Shown in pieces: positions 24,504 to 31,797 of a stretch of 36,172 nucleotides of DNA. Source of the stretch: an uncultured Lentisphaeria bacterium. GTDB lineage: Bacteria; Verrucomicrobiota; Lentisphaeria; Victivallales; Victivallaceae. Each line of letters opens with the position of its first letter. Positions within the stretch are counted from its first letter, which is position 1. A program made the position numbers and the translations under genes. Location of the stretch: NCBI GenBank assembly GCA_903831825.1, contig CAIKZE010000466.1, forward strand, positions 1-36,172. The letters run 5' to 3'. A model generated the notes under the pieces. The model saw only the letters and a list, made by a program, of their open reading frames with translations. It did no database searches and was not told where the DNA came from.

Positions 24504-24948
24504 TCTGCCGTTTTAATTCCGGCCCCGACACCCCGTTGCACCCTGCGGTGGATATCATAAACTATGCGCTTTCCAGGCTGGCCAAATTATGCAACCAGGG
24601 CAAATCCCGGGAAAAATATTTAAGTATTAATCCGGAACAGGTAAAGAACGAGCTGGCAAACTGTATTGCAATCAGGCCATATTCACCTTTCCATGGGCGG
24701 TGGCGGGCGGGTTCATGTTGAGGCGGGGCTATCCGGATGCGGCTGAAGATTTTTACAATAAGGCACGGGAACTTTAGCCGCAGCATTCGCTCATTTATTT
24801 CCGGCTCTATACTTTGCAGAAAGCTCAGGGCAGAGAAGCCGAAGCACAAAAAAATCAGGATATTGCCAGGAAGCTGTTTCCGCAGAAGGCAGATTACTAC
24901 GAGAATGAACAGGTAAAAACGCTGGTCGTTGGTCCGCTAAAAGATTAA
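24504..24948 (+). pseudogene. broken remnant of a TPR-containing protein
   Basis: The stretch codes for fragments that belong together but are split by a frameshift near 24690 and an in-frame TAG at 24775-24777. The first piece reads LSINPEQVKNELANCIAIRP, the second DAAEDFYNKAREL (stop) and then PQHSLIYFRLYTLQKAQGRE and AEAQKNQDIARKLFPQ. The second piece looks like tetratricopeptide repeats. No start codon with a ribosome binding site is present, so the region is a pseudogene left between the two duplicated pseudopilin units. Confidence 0.65.
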
Positions 24949-25000
24949 CCCTGCCATTTTGACGCATTACAATTTCTTTGCATTTTTTATGAAAATACTA

Positions 25001-25055
25001 TTGACAATAAAAAGGACATAGGATATAATTATTATAACGTTCCATATGCAACATT
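25001..25055 (+). promoter_or_regulatory. consensus promoter plus LacI-type operator, copy 3
   Basis: TTGACA (25001-25006), a 17-base spacer, TATAAT (25024-25029), then AACGTT (25036-25041) and AACATT (25050-25055) around CCATATGC. The 25 bases before the -35 box also match copy 1 (TTTGCATTTTTTATGAAAAT). Downstream, GGTTACTTTGCGAAA at about 25072 resembles the regulator start GGTTACTTTAAAAGAAA with the ATG changed to TAG, so this unit too derives from the regulator's upstream region. Confidence 0.78.
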
Positions 25056-25105
25056 GTAATGCTGCTGTTTTAGGTTACTTTGCGAAACAAGGGAGATCCG
25101 GAAAA

Positions 25106-25885
25106 ATGAAGAAGCATGCATGGTTTAATATTTGTAAAAGTGATGCGCATAAAACCCGCGTTCAAATCAATATTTTCACACTCATTGAACTCCTGGTCGT
25201 GGTTGCCATCATCACGATCCTGGCGTCCATGCTGCTGCCCGCGTTAAACAAGGCAAGAGAGACCGCGAAAGGCAGCCAGTGCCAGAACAATCTGAAGCAG
25301 ATCGGAATAGCGGCGGTGCAGTACGGTAATGATAACGGAGACTATTCAACGTCAGCCAAAAGTACGAGCAGTTATTTGTGGACCACCAATCTTGGCGTAT
25401 ATCTGGGGATTGGCAGGACCCCCGCGGACGTCACTGCAAAATATACAACTAAGAAAACGCTGTATCTCTGCCCAAGCCATGCCCAGCGCCTGCCTGCTGC
25501 AAATTATGGCACCCTTGGCGGTTATTGGGGTCTTTCCTACGGCATGAATATGCAATTTGACGAGACGATCTTCGCCAATAATGGAGTTAAGGCCAATATG
25601 GTGCTGAAGCCTTCCGTGCTGATTTATATTCTTGAATCCAATGGCGCGCAACGGATAGATAACTCTGATGCGGCAATGCCCAGCAACAAAGTATATGGAA
25701 TTAACGGTTTTGGCGGCTTGCTCGACGGCCCCTATATTTTGCAATCATGGCATAACGGGTATCCGAGTCAGCTTCATTTTGACGGTCATGTCGCCAAGAC
25801 AATATATGGCGGTCTGGCGGGTAAACTCAGCGCTCCCGGCGGCGTCTACTGGACGCTTGGCTCCAGTCTTTGGGCGGCACGCTGA
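25106..25885 (+). CDS. pseudopilin-like DUF1559 protein 3 (259 aa)
   Basis: Near-duplicate of pseudopilin 2. Start at 25106 (MKKHAWFN) after a GGGAG/CGGA purine stretch; a longer frame from 25046 begins inside the operator and is not credible. The pilin helix reads [20 protein letters not shown] with Ile before the cleavage site instead of Gly, and the Glu at +5 is present. The H-X9-DG motif is intact ([12 protein letters not shown]). It differs from copy 2 mostly by scattered substitutions and one extra residue near GFGGLL. It stands under its own copy of the LacI-type promoter and is followed by a long hairpin terminator. Confidence 0.88.
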   Translation: MKKHAWFNICKSDAHKTRVQINIFTLIELLVVVAIITILASMLLPALNKARETAKGSQCQNNLKQIGIAAVQYGNDNGDYSTSAKSTSSYLWTTNLGVYLGIGRTPADVTAKYTTKKTLYLCPSHAQRLPAANYGTLGGYWGLSYGMNMQFDETIFANNGVKANMVLKPSVLIYILESNGAQRIDNSDAAMPSNKVYGINGFGGLLDGPYILQSWHNGYPSQLHFDGHVAKTIYGGLAGKLSAPGGVYWTLGSSLWAAR

Positions 25886-25917
25886 TAATTAGTTTTAACT
25901 TGTTCTGCTACGGAAAA

Positions 25918-25973
25918 AATCGTTAATCCAGCGAGAAGAGCAATTTGATTTTTTCGCTGAATTAGCGATTTTT
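25918..25973 (+). terminator. long hairpin terminator after pseudopilin 3
   Basis: AAATCGTTAATCCAGCGA (25918-25935) pairs with TCGCTGAATTAGCGATTT (25954-25971) with one mismatch and one G-U pair, followed by a T-run. The 25-nt hairpin copy 2 (25932-25956) forms its apex. Confidence 0.7.
25932..25956 (+). repeat. 25-nt hairpin element, copy 2
   Basis: Related to 3528-3552: CGAGAAG and TTTTTCG around the shared AGCAATTTGA core. Where the two copies differ in the stem, pairing is kept by G-U wobbles. Here it is part of the terminator of pseudopilin 3. Confidence 0.5.
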
Positions 25974-25995
25974 GTTTAATGGAAAGTGATAGAAG

Positions 25996-27348
25996 ATGAA
26001 TGTTCATGATGAATCCAGATTCCGTGTCGGTACGCTGATTTATTCCCGTGCCGGCCTGGTGACGCTGTTTGCCTGGCTGCTTTGGGGTGACTTTGTTTAT
26101 ACCCTGATGGAGAATGTGATGCCGGCGCTGCTGCCGATGGCGCTGAAGGATAACGGGGTGAGCAATCAGGCCATCGCGTTTATCGTGTCCAGTCTTTCCA
26201 TGCTGGTCAACACTGTCGGCAACCCCATCATCAGCTACAAATCCGACCGCTTCCGGAGCCGCTGGGGGCGGCGCCGCCCGTTCCTGCTGGTGACCACCCC
26301 GTTTGTAGTGCTGTTTTTGGCGATAATTCCGTTTGCCCCGGAGATATCAGTGGCGCTGGGCGGAGTCGGATGGTTTGCGGCATTGCTCAAACACAGTCCG
26401 GTAACCTCAATCGTGCTGGTTTCCGGCGTACTGGTTGGAACATTTCAGATTTTCAATACGTTCGTCAATTCGGTTTACTATTATCTGATTGCCGACGTGG
26501 TGCCGGAAGCGTTCATCGGTCGTTTTTACGGCTTGTTCCGGGTATTCGGCACGCTGGCCGGACTTTCGTTCAACTATTTTATTTTCGGCATGGCAAAAAC
26601 GCACATGCACGAAATTTTTATCGGTATGGCGCTGGTCTATGGTTTTTTCATCACAATGATGTGCCTGCAGGTGAAAGAAGGCGAATATCCGCCGCCTAAT
26701 CCACAGGAAGAACGGGGCCATTGGTGGAGCGGCATCCGTAATTACGCCGACGAGTGTTTCGGGCACCCGATTTACCCCCTGATTTTTCTGACTTACGGAC
26801 TCAATATCTGGGCCGGCGCCGCCGGGGTGTTCGACATTTTTTTCAGCCGGGACCAATTGTGCCTGACGCTGGACCAGATCGGTAAAATGAAAGCTTATGC
26901 CGCAGTATTCACTACGCTTAGCATTTATCCGCTGGGCATTCTGCTTGACCGCTGGGGCAGCCATAAGTCCATGATCGCCGGGTTGTTTGGCGGCGCAGTG
27001 TTAAAAACGATCAGTTTTTGCTTCATCCACGATTACTGGTCGCTCTTAATATGTAATATTTTAAGCAACGTGCCGTATTGCCTGGTCAGCCTGGCAATTA
27101 TGAAATGGCTGATTGATCTTTACCCGCGCGACCGGTACGGGCAGTTCGGTTCCGCCAGCGCAATGACATCTTCCATTGTGGCCGCGATAATCGGCCCTTT
27201 ATGCGGCATTTTCTTCGATCATGTAAAAGATTACCGCTACGTGTTTTTGTGGCCGGTGCCGTTCTATCTGGCCGGCGCCTGCGTGGCATGGCTGGTGTAT
27301 CGCAAGTGGAAGTCAATGGGCGGAGAATCGGGCTACCAGGCCCCGTAG
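25996..27348 (+). CDS. MFS transporter, sugar:cation symporter-like (450 aa)
   Basis: A polytopic membrane protein with about twelve helices. The MFS motif A is seen after helix 2 as SYKSDRFRSRWGRRRPFLL (residues about 79-97), with a related loop in the second half, ILLDRWGSHKSM. The RxRWGRRRP form is typical of the GPH and SLC45-like sugar symporters. Together with the neighbouring glycosidase-like genes and LacI regulator it suggests import of the released sugar, which is inference. The gene begins after the terminator of pseudopilin 3, without an evident consensus promoter. A purine-rich AAAGTGATAGAAG precedes the ATG. Confidence 0.8.
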   Translation: MNVHDESRFRVGTLIYSRAGLVTLFAWLLWGDFVYTLMENVMPALLPMALKDNGVSNQAIAFIVSSLSMLVNTVGNPIISYKSDRFRSRWGRRRPFLLVTTPFVVLFLAIIPFAPEISVALGGVGWFAALLKHSPVTSIVLVSGVLVGTFQIFNTFVNSVYYYLIADVVPEAFIGRFYGLFRVFGTLAGLSFNYFIFGMAKTHMHEIFIGMALVYGFFITMMCLQVKEGEYPPPNPQEERGHWWSGIRNYADECFGHPIYPLIFLTYGLNIWAGAAGVFDIFFSRDQLCLTLDQIGKMKAYAAVFTTLSIYPLGILLDRWGSHKSMIAGLFGGAVLKTISFCFIHDYWSLLICNILSNVPYCLVSLAIMKWLIDLYPRDRYGQFGSASAMTSSIVAAIIGPLCGIFFDHVKDYRYVFLWPVPFYLAGACVAWLVYRKWKSMGGESGYQAP

Positions 27349-27464
27349 ACAACAGGGTAGATCTTAAAGCTGATAAGTCCGGGTTGAAAACTTGCATCCT
27401 CTTTTTTCCCTGCTATTTTATAATCTCAAACCAACTGCACGGTTTCTTTTAACGGGAGAAAAGA

Positions 27465-28649
27465 ATGAAGATATTAGTTGTTGACAAACTGTCGGACGCG
27501 GTAAATGCGCAACTGGAAAAGCTCGGCGGGCATGTAACATGCAAGTCAATGTCTGCGGAAGAATTGCCGCAAAACCTTGCGGATACGGAAATCCTGATTG
27601 TGCGTTCGACCAAAGTAAGCGCGGAAGCGATAAAATCGGCCCCGCTGCTCTCGCTGATAATTCGCGCCGGCGCCGGCGTCAACACTATCGATCTTGCCGC
27701 CGCCAGCAGCCGCGGGATTCACGTTGCCAACTGTCCGGGCAAAAATACCGACGCGGTAGCCGAACTGACTATCGGCCTGCTGATTGCCGCCGACCGGCGG
27801 ATTGTAAATGCCGCAACTGATTTGAGAAACGGCAAATGGCGGAAAAAAGAATACAGCAAAGCCAGCGGTCTTAAAAACCGGACGCTGGGCATTGTCGGGC
27901 TTGGCTCTATCGGCAAAGCCGTGGCCGAACGGGCCAAAGGTCTCGGCATGAATGTGATTGCCTGGTCGCGCAGCCTGACTCCGGAAGCCGCCGAAGAAAT
28001 GAACATCGGATATTGCGCCAGGCTGCCGGAAGTCGCGGAAAAAGCCGACGCGGTCAGTGTTCACCTGGCCTATTCTGCTGAAATGAAACATCTTATCGAC
28101 AAATATTTCCTGTCCCGCATGAAAAGCGGCGCGATATTTATCAATACCTCCCGCGGCGAAATTGTTGACACTGCCGCGCTTAAAGACGCCATCAAATCGA
28201 AAGGGCTGAATGTTGCGGTCGATGTCTTTGAGGGCGAACCGGCGGGCGGGGAAGCCGATTTTGCCGATACTGAACTGGCTCAAATGATTACCGGCACCCC
28301 GCATATCGGGGCGTCCACCGAACAGGCGGCCGAAGCCATTGCCGACGAAGTGGTGAAGATCGTTGAATCTTACAAAAGAACCGGCAGGCCGCTGAATACG
28401 GTAAACATCAGCGCCAAGTCATCCGCCATCATTAATCTGGTCATCCGCCACTACAATCGCGTCGGAGTTCTTGCCGGAGTGCTTGACAAACTCAGAAATG
28501 AGGGTATCAATATTGAAGAGATGGAAAATTTGATTTTTGAAGGCGGACACGCGGCTTCATGCACGTTGCGGCTTGACGCCGAACCGGATCCGGAAACTAT
28601 CAAATCCATCGAACAGGATGATAATATCATCAAGGTACTCTTAAACTGA
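27465..28649 (+). CDS. serA: D-3-phosphoglycerate dehydrogenase family protein (394 aa)
   Basis: Oxidises 3-phosphoglycerate with NAD+, the first step of serine synthesis. The NAD-binding motif is GIVGLGSIGKAVAERAKGLG (residues about 142-161). The catalytic residues of the D-2-hydroxyacid dehydrogenase family are present: Arg in INTSRGEIVD, Glu in DVFEGEPA and His in TPHIGASTEQA. A C-terminal ACT domain (about 325-394; RVGVLAGVLDKLRNEGINIE) suggests feedback control by serine. It is the short form of about 400 residues. GGGAG precedes the ATG, and a TATAAT at 27419-27424 may be its -10 box. It is followed closely by the marC-like and pgl genes. Confidence 0.88.
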   Translation: MKILVVDKLSDAVNAQLEKLGGHVTCKSMSAEELPQNLADTEILIVRSTKVSAEAIKSAPLLSLIIRAGAGVNTIDLAAASSRGIHVANCPGKNTDAVAELTIGLLIAADRRIVNAATDLRNGKWRKKEYSKASGLKNRTLGIVGLGSIGKAVAERAKGLGMNVIAWSRSLTPEAAEEMNIGYCARLPEVAEKADAVSVHLAYSAEMKHLIDKYFLSRMKSGAIFINTSRGEIVDTAALKDAIKSKGLNVAVDVFEGEPAGGEADFADTELAQMITGTPHIGASTEQAAEAIADEVVKIVESYKRTGRPLNTVNISAKSSAIINLVIRHYNRVGVLAGVLDKLRNEGINIEEMENLIFEGGHAASCTLRLDAEPDPETIKSIEQDDNIIKVLLN

Positions 28650-28675
28650 ACTCATTAAATATGAAGGTATTGTAA

Positions 28676-29281
28676 ATGGCTCCCGAAAATTCATTTATCG
28701 CGGTACTCATCAAGATTTTTTTCATCTTGACTCCGTTTTTCACCTTGTCAATGTTTGTGGCGATGACCCAGAACATGAGCCGGACTCAGCGGAATTCCGT
28801 TGCCGCGAAAACAATGACGTCAAATTTAATTATCTGTCTGCTGCTCTATTTTTTCGGTGTGCCGCTGTTTTATTTTCTCGGAATTACGCTGGATGCGTTC
28901 AGAATCGGGGCTGGAGCCATTCTTTTTTTGACGGCATATGATCTGATCTCGGGAAAAACCCCGCCGTTGCCGGATGCGGAAAGCGGTGATATCGCGGTAG
29001 TGCCGTTGTCCATTCCGTTTACTATCGGGCCCGGAACCATCGGGGCATTGCTGGTAATGGGCGGATCGGCGACAACCGCCGCCGAAAAAATGATTGACGT
29101 TTCCGGCATTGCAGTGGCGGTTTTACTGACAGGAAGCATGTTATTTGTGGGGAACTGGATTGAACACGCGATTGGCCGGAAAGGGTTGAATATTCTGTCA
29201 AAAATTACCGGACTGGTCGTGGCGGCGCTGGCCTCGCAAATCATTTTCACCGGTATTAAAAACTTCCTTTTCAGCAAGTAA
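28676..29281 (+). CDS. MarC-family integral membrane protein (201 aa)
   Basis: Six predicted membrane helices, with the family hallmark VVPLSIPFTIGPGTIGALLV (residues about 104-123) and FFGVPLFYFLGITLDAFRIG in the first half. MarC proteins were once thought to give multidrug resistance; that role has not held up, and some relatives are candidate amino acid exporters. The position directly after serA would be compatible with an amino acid export role, but this is inference. It starts 26 bases after serA and ends nine bases before pgl, so the three probably form one operon. Confidence 0.85.
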   Translation: MAPENSFIAVLIKIFFILTPFFTLSMFVAMTQNMSRTQRNSVAAKTMTSNLIICLLLYFFGVPLFYFLGITLDAFRIGAGAILFLTAYDLISGKTPPLPDAESGDIAVVPLSIPFTIGPGTIGALLVMGGSATTAAEKMIDVSGIAVAVLLTGSMLFVGNWIEHAIGRKGLNILSKITGLVVAALASQIIFTGIKNFLFSK

Positions 29282-29290
29282 GGCATTTAA

Positions 29291-30010
29291 ATGAACGATA
29301 ATTTCAGAGTCCTTCCCGGTAAAGCTGATGTTTTCGCCGCTGCCGCCCGTTTTTTTTGCGACTGCGCGGCGAAAGCGGTCAAAAAATCCGGCTTTTTTAC
29401 CGTTGCGCTTTCAGGCGGAACGACCCCGGATGAACTGTTTTCGCTGTTGGTAAGTGAATACCGCGACCGCATTGAATGGGCCCAAGGCCATTTTTTCTGG
29501 GTGGATGACCGCTGTGTTCCGCCGGACTCCGAGTTCAGCAATTTCGGGAGAGCGGCGCGGCTGCTGCTGGCAAATGTGCCGGTTCCGCCGCAGAACGTCC
29601 ACCGGATTGAGGCGGAGAAAACTTCCGCTGCTGACAACTACGAACTGCTGCTGCATGACTATAAGACAATACGAAGAACCGCCGACGGGATTCCGATATT
29701 CGACGTCGTCCAGATGGGCATCGGTTATGACGGACACACGGCATCGTTGTTTCCGGATACTGATTCGCTGAAAGAAAACAGCCGATTGGTGATTAAGGTT
29801 CCCCCGCCGGTGACAGTCCAGCCCGCGGTGCCGAGGATAACGCTTACGCTGCCGGTGCTCAATGCCGCGGCAAATTTGTTTTTCCTGGTTTCAGACCATG
29901 AAAAGTTCGATCTGGCGGAATATATTAGCGACTGCGGCAACCGGATAAAATATCCGGCACAGTTAATCCGCCCCGCTGCCGGACCTGCGATATGGTTTGT
30001 CTGCGGCTGA
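29291..30010 (+). CDS. pgl: 6-phosphogluconolactonase (239 aa)
   Basis: Hydrolyses 6-phosphogluconolactone in the pentose phosphate pathway. Clear DevB/SOL-family motifs: ALSGGTTPDELFSLL (residues about 38-52), FFWVDDRCVPPDSEFSNFG (about 67-85) and QMGIGYDGHTASLFPDTDSL (about 141-160), then RITLTLPVLNAA. Length fits the family. Last gene of the serA operon. Its stop codon is immediately followed by the outer end of the 272-bp inverted element, so the transcript will run into that structured DNA. Confidence 0.93.
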   Translation: MNDNFRVLPGKADVFAAAARFFCDCAAKAVKKSGFFTVALSGGTTPDELFSLLVSEYRDRIEWAQGHFFWVDDRCVPPDSEFSNFGRAARLLLANVPVPPQNVHRIEAEKTSAADNYELLLHDYKTIRRTADGIPIFDVVQMGIGYDGHTASLFPDTDSLKENSRLVIKVPPPVTVQPAVPRITLTLPVLNAAANLFFLVSDHEKFDLAEYISDCGNRIKYPAQLIRPAAGPAIWFVCG

Positions 30011-30282
30011 TACTCTATAAGATTGAAAATTTAACATAGGCGAGTAGGATTGTGGATTGGATTTTTTCGATCCGACTGATTGGCGATATGAATATCGCCT
30101 GAAGGAGGAACGGAAAAATACGGCCGCAAGACACTCGTCCCGCGCCTGCGGGATTGCGATCTTTTGAGTTTGGATTCGCATTCTTCGAGGCCTTCGATAC
30201 CCCGGTATCGGCAGCCTCTCAGAATACGAACCAATTCTCAAAATATTCGCAATCTATTTTAAATTTTCACCCTTATAGAGTA
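30011..30282 (-). mobile_element. 272-bp MITE-like structured element, left copy
   Basis: A non-coding element of 272 bp whose ends are inverted repeats: TACTCTATAAG at 30011 and its complement CTTATAGAGTA at 30272-30282, continuing inward to AAATTTAA. Both ends begin with TA, the duplication made by Tc1/mariner and IS630-type transposases. Inside, several stems nest: GATTGCGA/TCGCAATC, CGATACC/GGTATCG, TCCCGC/GCGGGA and GGCGATAT/ATATCGCC. It is about 95% identical (13 differences by eye) and exactly equal in length to the copy at 31504-31775, in opposite orientation. No transposase lies within it; any reading frames are too short and unsupported. Confidence 0.85.
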
Positions 30283-30305
30283 TAAACAGTTAATCGGAGT
30301 ACGTT

Positions 30306-31532
30306 ATGAAAGTCATCAGATTCGACAGCGTCGGCGGAGCCAGCGGCGACATGATTCTCGGCGCGCTGATCGGACTCGGCGCGAATGCGGATATTCTGAA
30401 CCGGGAACTTATTTCACTGCTGCCGGAGGAAAAATTCAGGATAGTCACAGCGCCGAAAGAATCTCACGGCATTAACGGCATTAACACAAAAGTGGAAATC
30501 CACGAACCGCATGCCCGTCATTCGCATGAACATCATCACGAACACGGCGGACGCACTTTTGCCGATATTCGACAACTGATTGAAAAAAGCAAATTGACGG
30601 ATACGGTCAAAGCCATGAGCATTCGCGTGTTTTCAGCGCTGGCCGCGGCGGAGGGCAAAATTCATAACATGCCGCCGGAAGAAGTGCATTTCCACGAAGT
30701 CGGAGCGGTGGATTCCATCGTTGACATCACCGGCTGCTGCCTGGCGCTGGAAATGCTTGGGGTGCAGGGTATCTCCGTTTCGCCGCTGCCGTCCGGGCAG
30801 GGAACTTTCAAATGCCGTCACGGCATATACCCGATTCCCGCCCCCGCAACCGTCGAACTGATGAAAAACTTGAAATCCGTTTTGACGGACGAACCTTATG
30901 AACTGGTGACCCCGACCGGCGCCGCGCTGCTTTCAGTCTGGCCTCATGCGGAGATTCCGGACGGAAGCAGACTGGTTGATGCGGCCAACAGTTTCGGACA
31001 AAGGGAACTGAATTCCAGGCCGAACCTTCTGCGCGCAATCCTTTATGAATCAGCGGAAAATACCATGACGGAACATGATGACGGAACAGATTCCGTTACT
31101 ATTCTGGAAACAAATATTGACGACTGTCCGGCGGAATTTATCGGCCCGCTTTTTGAACGGCTGCTTAACGCCGGGGCGCTTGACGTCTGGACGACGCCTA
31201 TTCTGATGAAGAAGCAGCGCCCCGGAATCATGCTTTCCGTCATTTGTGGAAATGATTGCAGGAAAACCATTTACGATATTATTTTCCGGGAGACGACGAC
31301 ATTCGGCATCCGGGAATATCCGGCCGTCAGACAATGCCTGGCGCGAAGATTTGAGCAGGCCGATACGCCTTACGGCAAAGTCAAAATCAAAGTCGGAAGC
31401 AGAAACGGCAAAGACATTACCTGTTCCCCGGAGATAGACGACTGCATCCGCCTTTCCAGAGAAGCCGGAGTCTCCGTAAAAGAAGTTTATCTGGCGGCAG
31501 TTATACTCTATAAGTGTGAAAATTTAAAATAG
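30306..31532 (+). CDS. larC: nickel-pincer cofactor biosynthesis protein LarC (408 aa)
   Basis: LarC inserts nickel into the pyridinium dithiocarboxylate cofactor of lactate racemase and related racemases. The start MKVIRFDSVGGASGDMILGA is the family hallmark, followed by the His-rich metal loop HARHSHEHHHEHGG (residues about 70-83), the EEVHFHEVGAVDSIVDITG motif and the second domain with ETNIDDCPAEFIG. No larB, larE or larA is near. GGAGT precedes the ATG. The last nine residues (ILYKCENLK) and the stop are encoded by the end of the right-hand 272-bp element, which therefore replaced the natural terminus. The gene lies alone between two inverted copies of that element. Confidence 0.92.
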   Translation: MKVIRFDSVGGASGDMILGALIGLGANADILNRELISLLPEEKFRIVTAPKESHGINGINTKVEIHEPHARHSHEHHHEHGGRTFADIRQLIEKSKLTDTVKAMSIRVFSALAAAEGKIHNMPPEEVHFHEVGAVDSIVDITGCCLALEMLGVQGISVSPLPSGQGTFKCRHGIYPIPAPATVELMKNLKSVLTDEPYELVTPTGAALLSVWPHAEIPDGSRLVDAANSFGQRELNSRPNLLRAILYESAENTMTEHDDGTDSVTILETNIDDCPAEFIGPLFERLLNAGALDVWTTPILMKKQRPGIMLSVICGNDCRKTIYDIIFRETTTFGIREYPAVRQCLARRFEQADTPYGKVKIKVGSRNGKDITCSPEIDDCIRLSREAGVSVKEVYLAAVILYKCENLK

Positions 31533-31775
31533 ATTGCGAAGATTTTGAGAATTGGTTCGTATTCTGAGAGGCTGCCGATACCGGGGTATCGAAGGCCTCG
31601 AAGAGTGCGAATCCAAACTCAAAAAATCGCAATCCCGCGTCCGCGGGACGAGTGTCTTGCGGCTGTATTTTTCCGTTCCTTCTTCAGGCGATATTCATAT
31701 CGCCAATCAGTCGGATCGAAAAAATCCAATCCACAATCCGACTCGTCTATGTTAAATTTTCACCCTTATAGAGTA
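31504..31775 (+). mobile_element. 272-bp MITE-like structured element, right copy
   Basis: Same element as 30011-30282 in opposite orientation. It begins with TACTCTATAAG inside the last codons of larC and ends with CTTATAGAGTA at 31765-31775. The 15-bp outer stem of the first half (GATTGCGA plus TTTTGAG against their complements) and the TCCCGC/GCGGGA and ATATCGCC palindromes are kept, while loop bases differ between copies. It probably also separates the convergent transcripts of larC and the exported protein. Confidence 0.85.
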
Positions 31776-31797
31776 TAAAGCATTCAAGAACAAACCG

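Noticed and set aside
25046-25105. N-terminal extension of pseudopilin 3
   Set aside because: The start codon would lie inside the operator, about ten bases after the predicted transcription start, without a ribosome binding site.
27546-28304. 252-residue frame antisense to serA
   Set aside because: serA has complete catalytic motifs on the other strand; the antisense frame has no ribosome binding site or recognisable domain.
30306-31532. Calling the larC unit a proven composite transposon
   Set aside because: No transposase is present and the outer target duplication is only the TA that also ends each single element, so movement as a unit is not shown.
31545-31778. 77-residue frame within the right 272-bp element (and a matching frame in the left copy)
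   Set aside because: Lies in palindromic DNA, lacks a ribosome binding site, and the sequence is basic low-quality residue content; it is open only because the two copies are alike.
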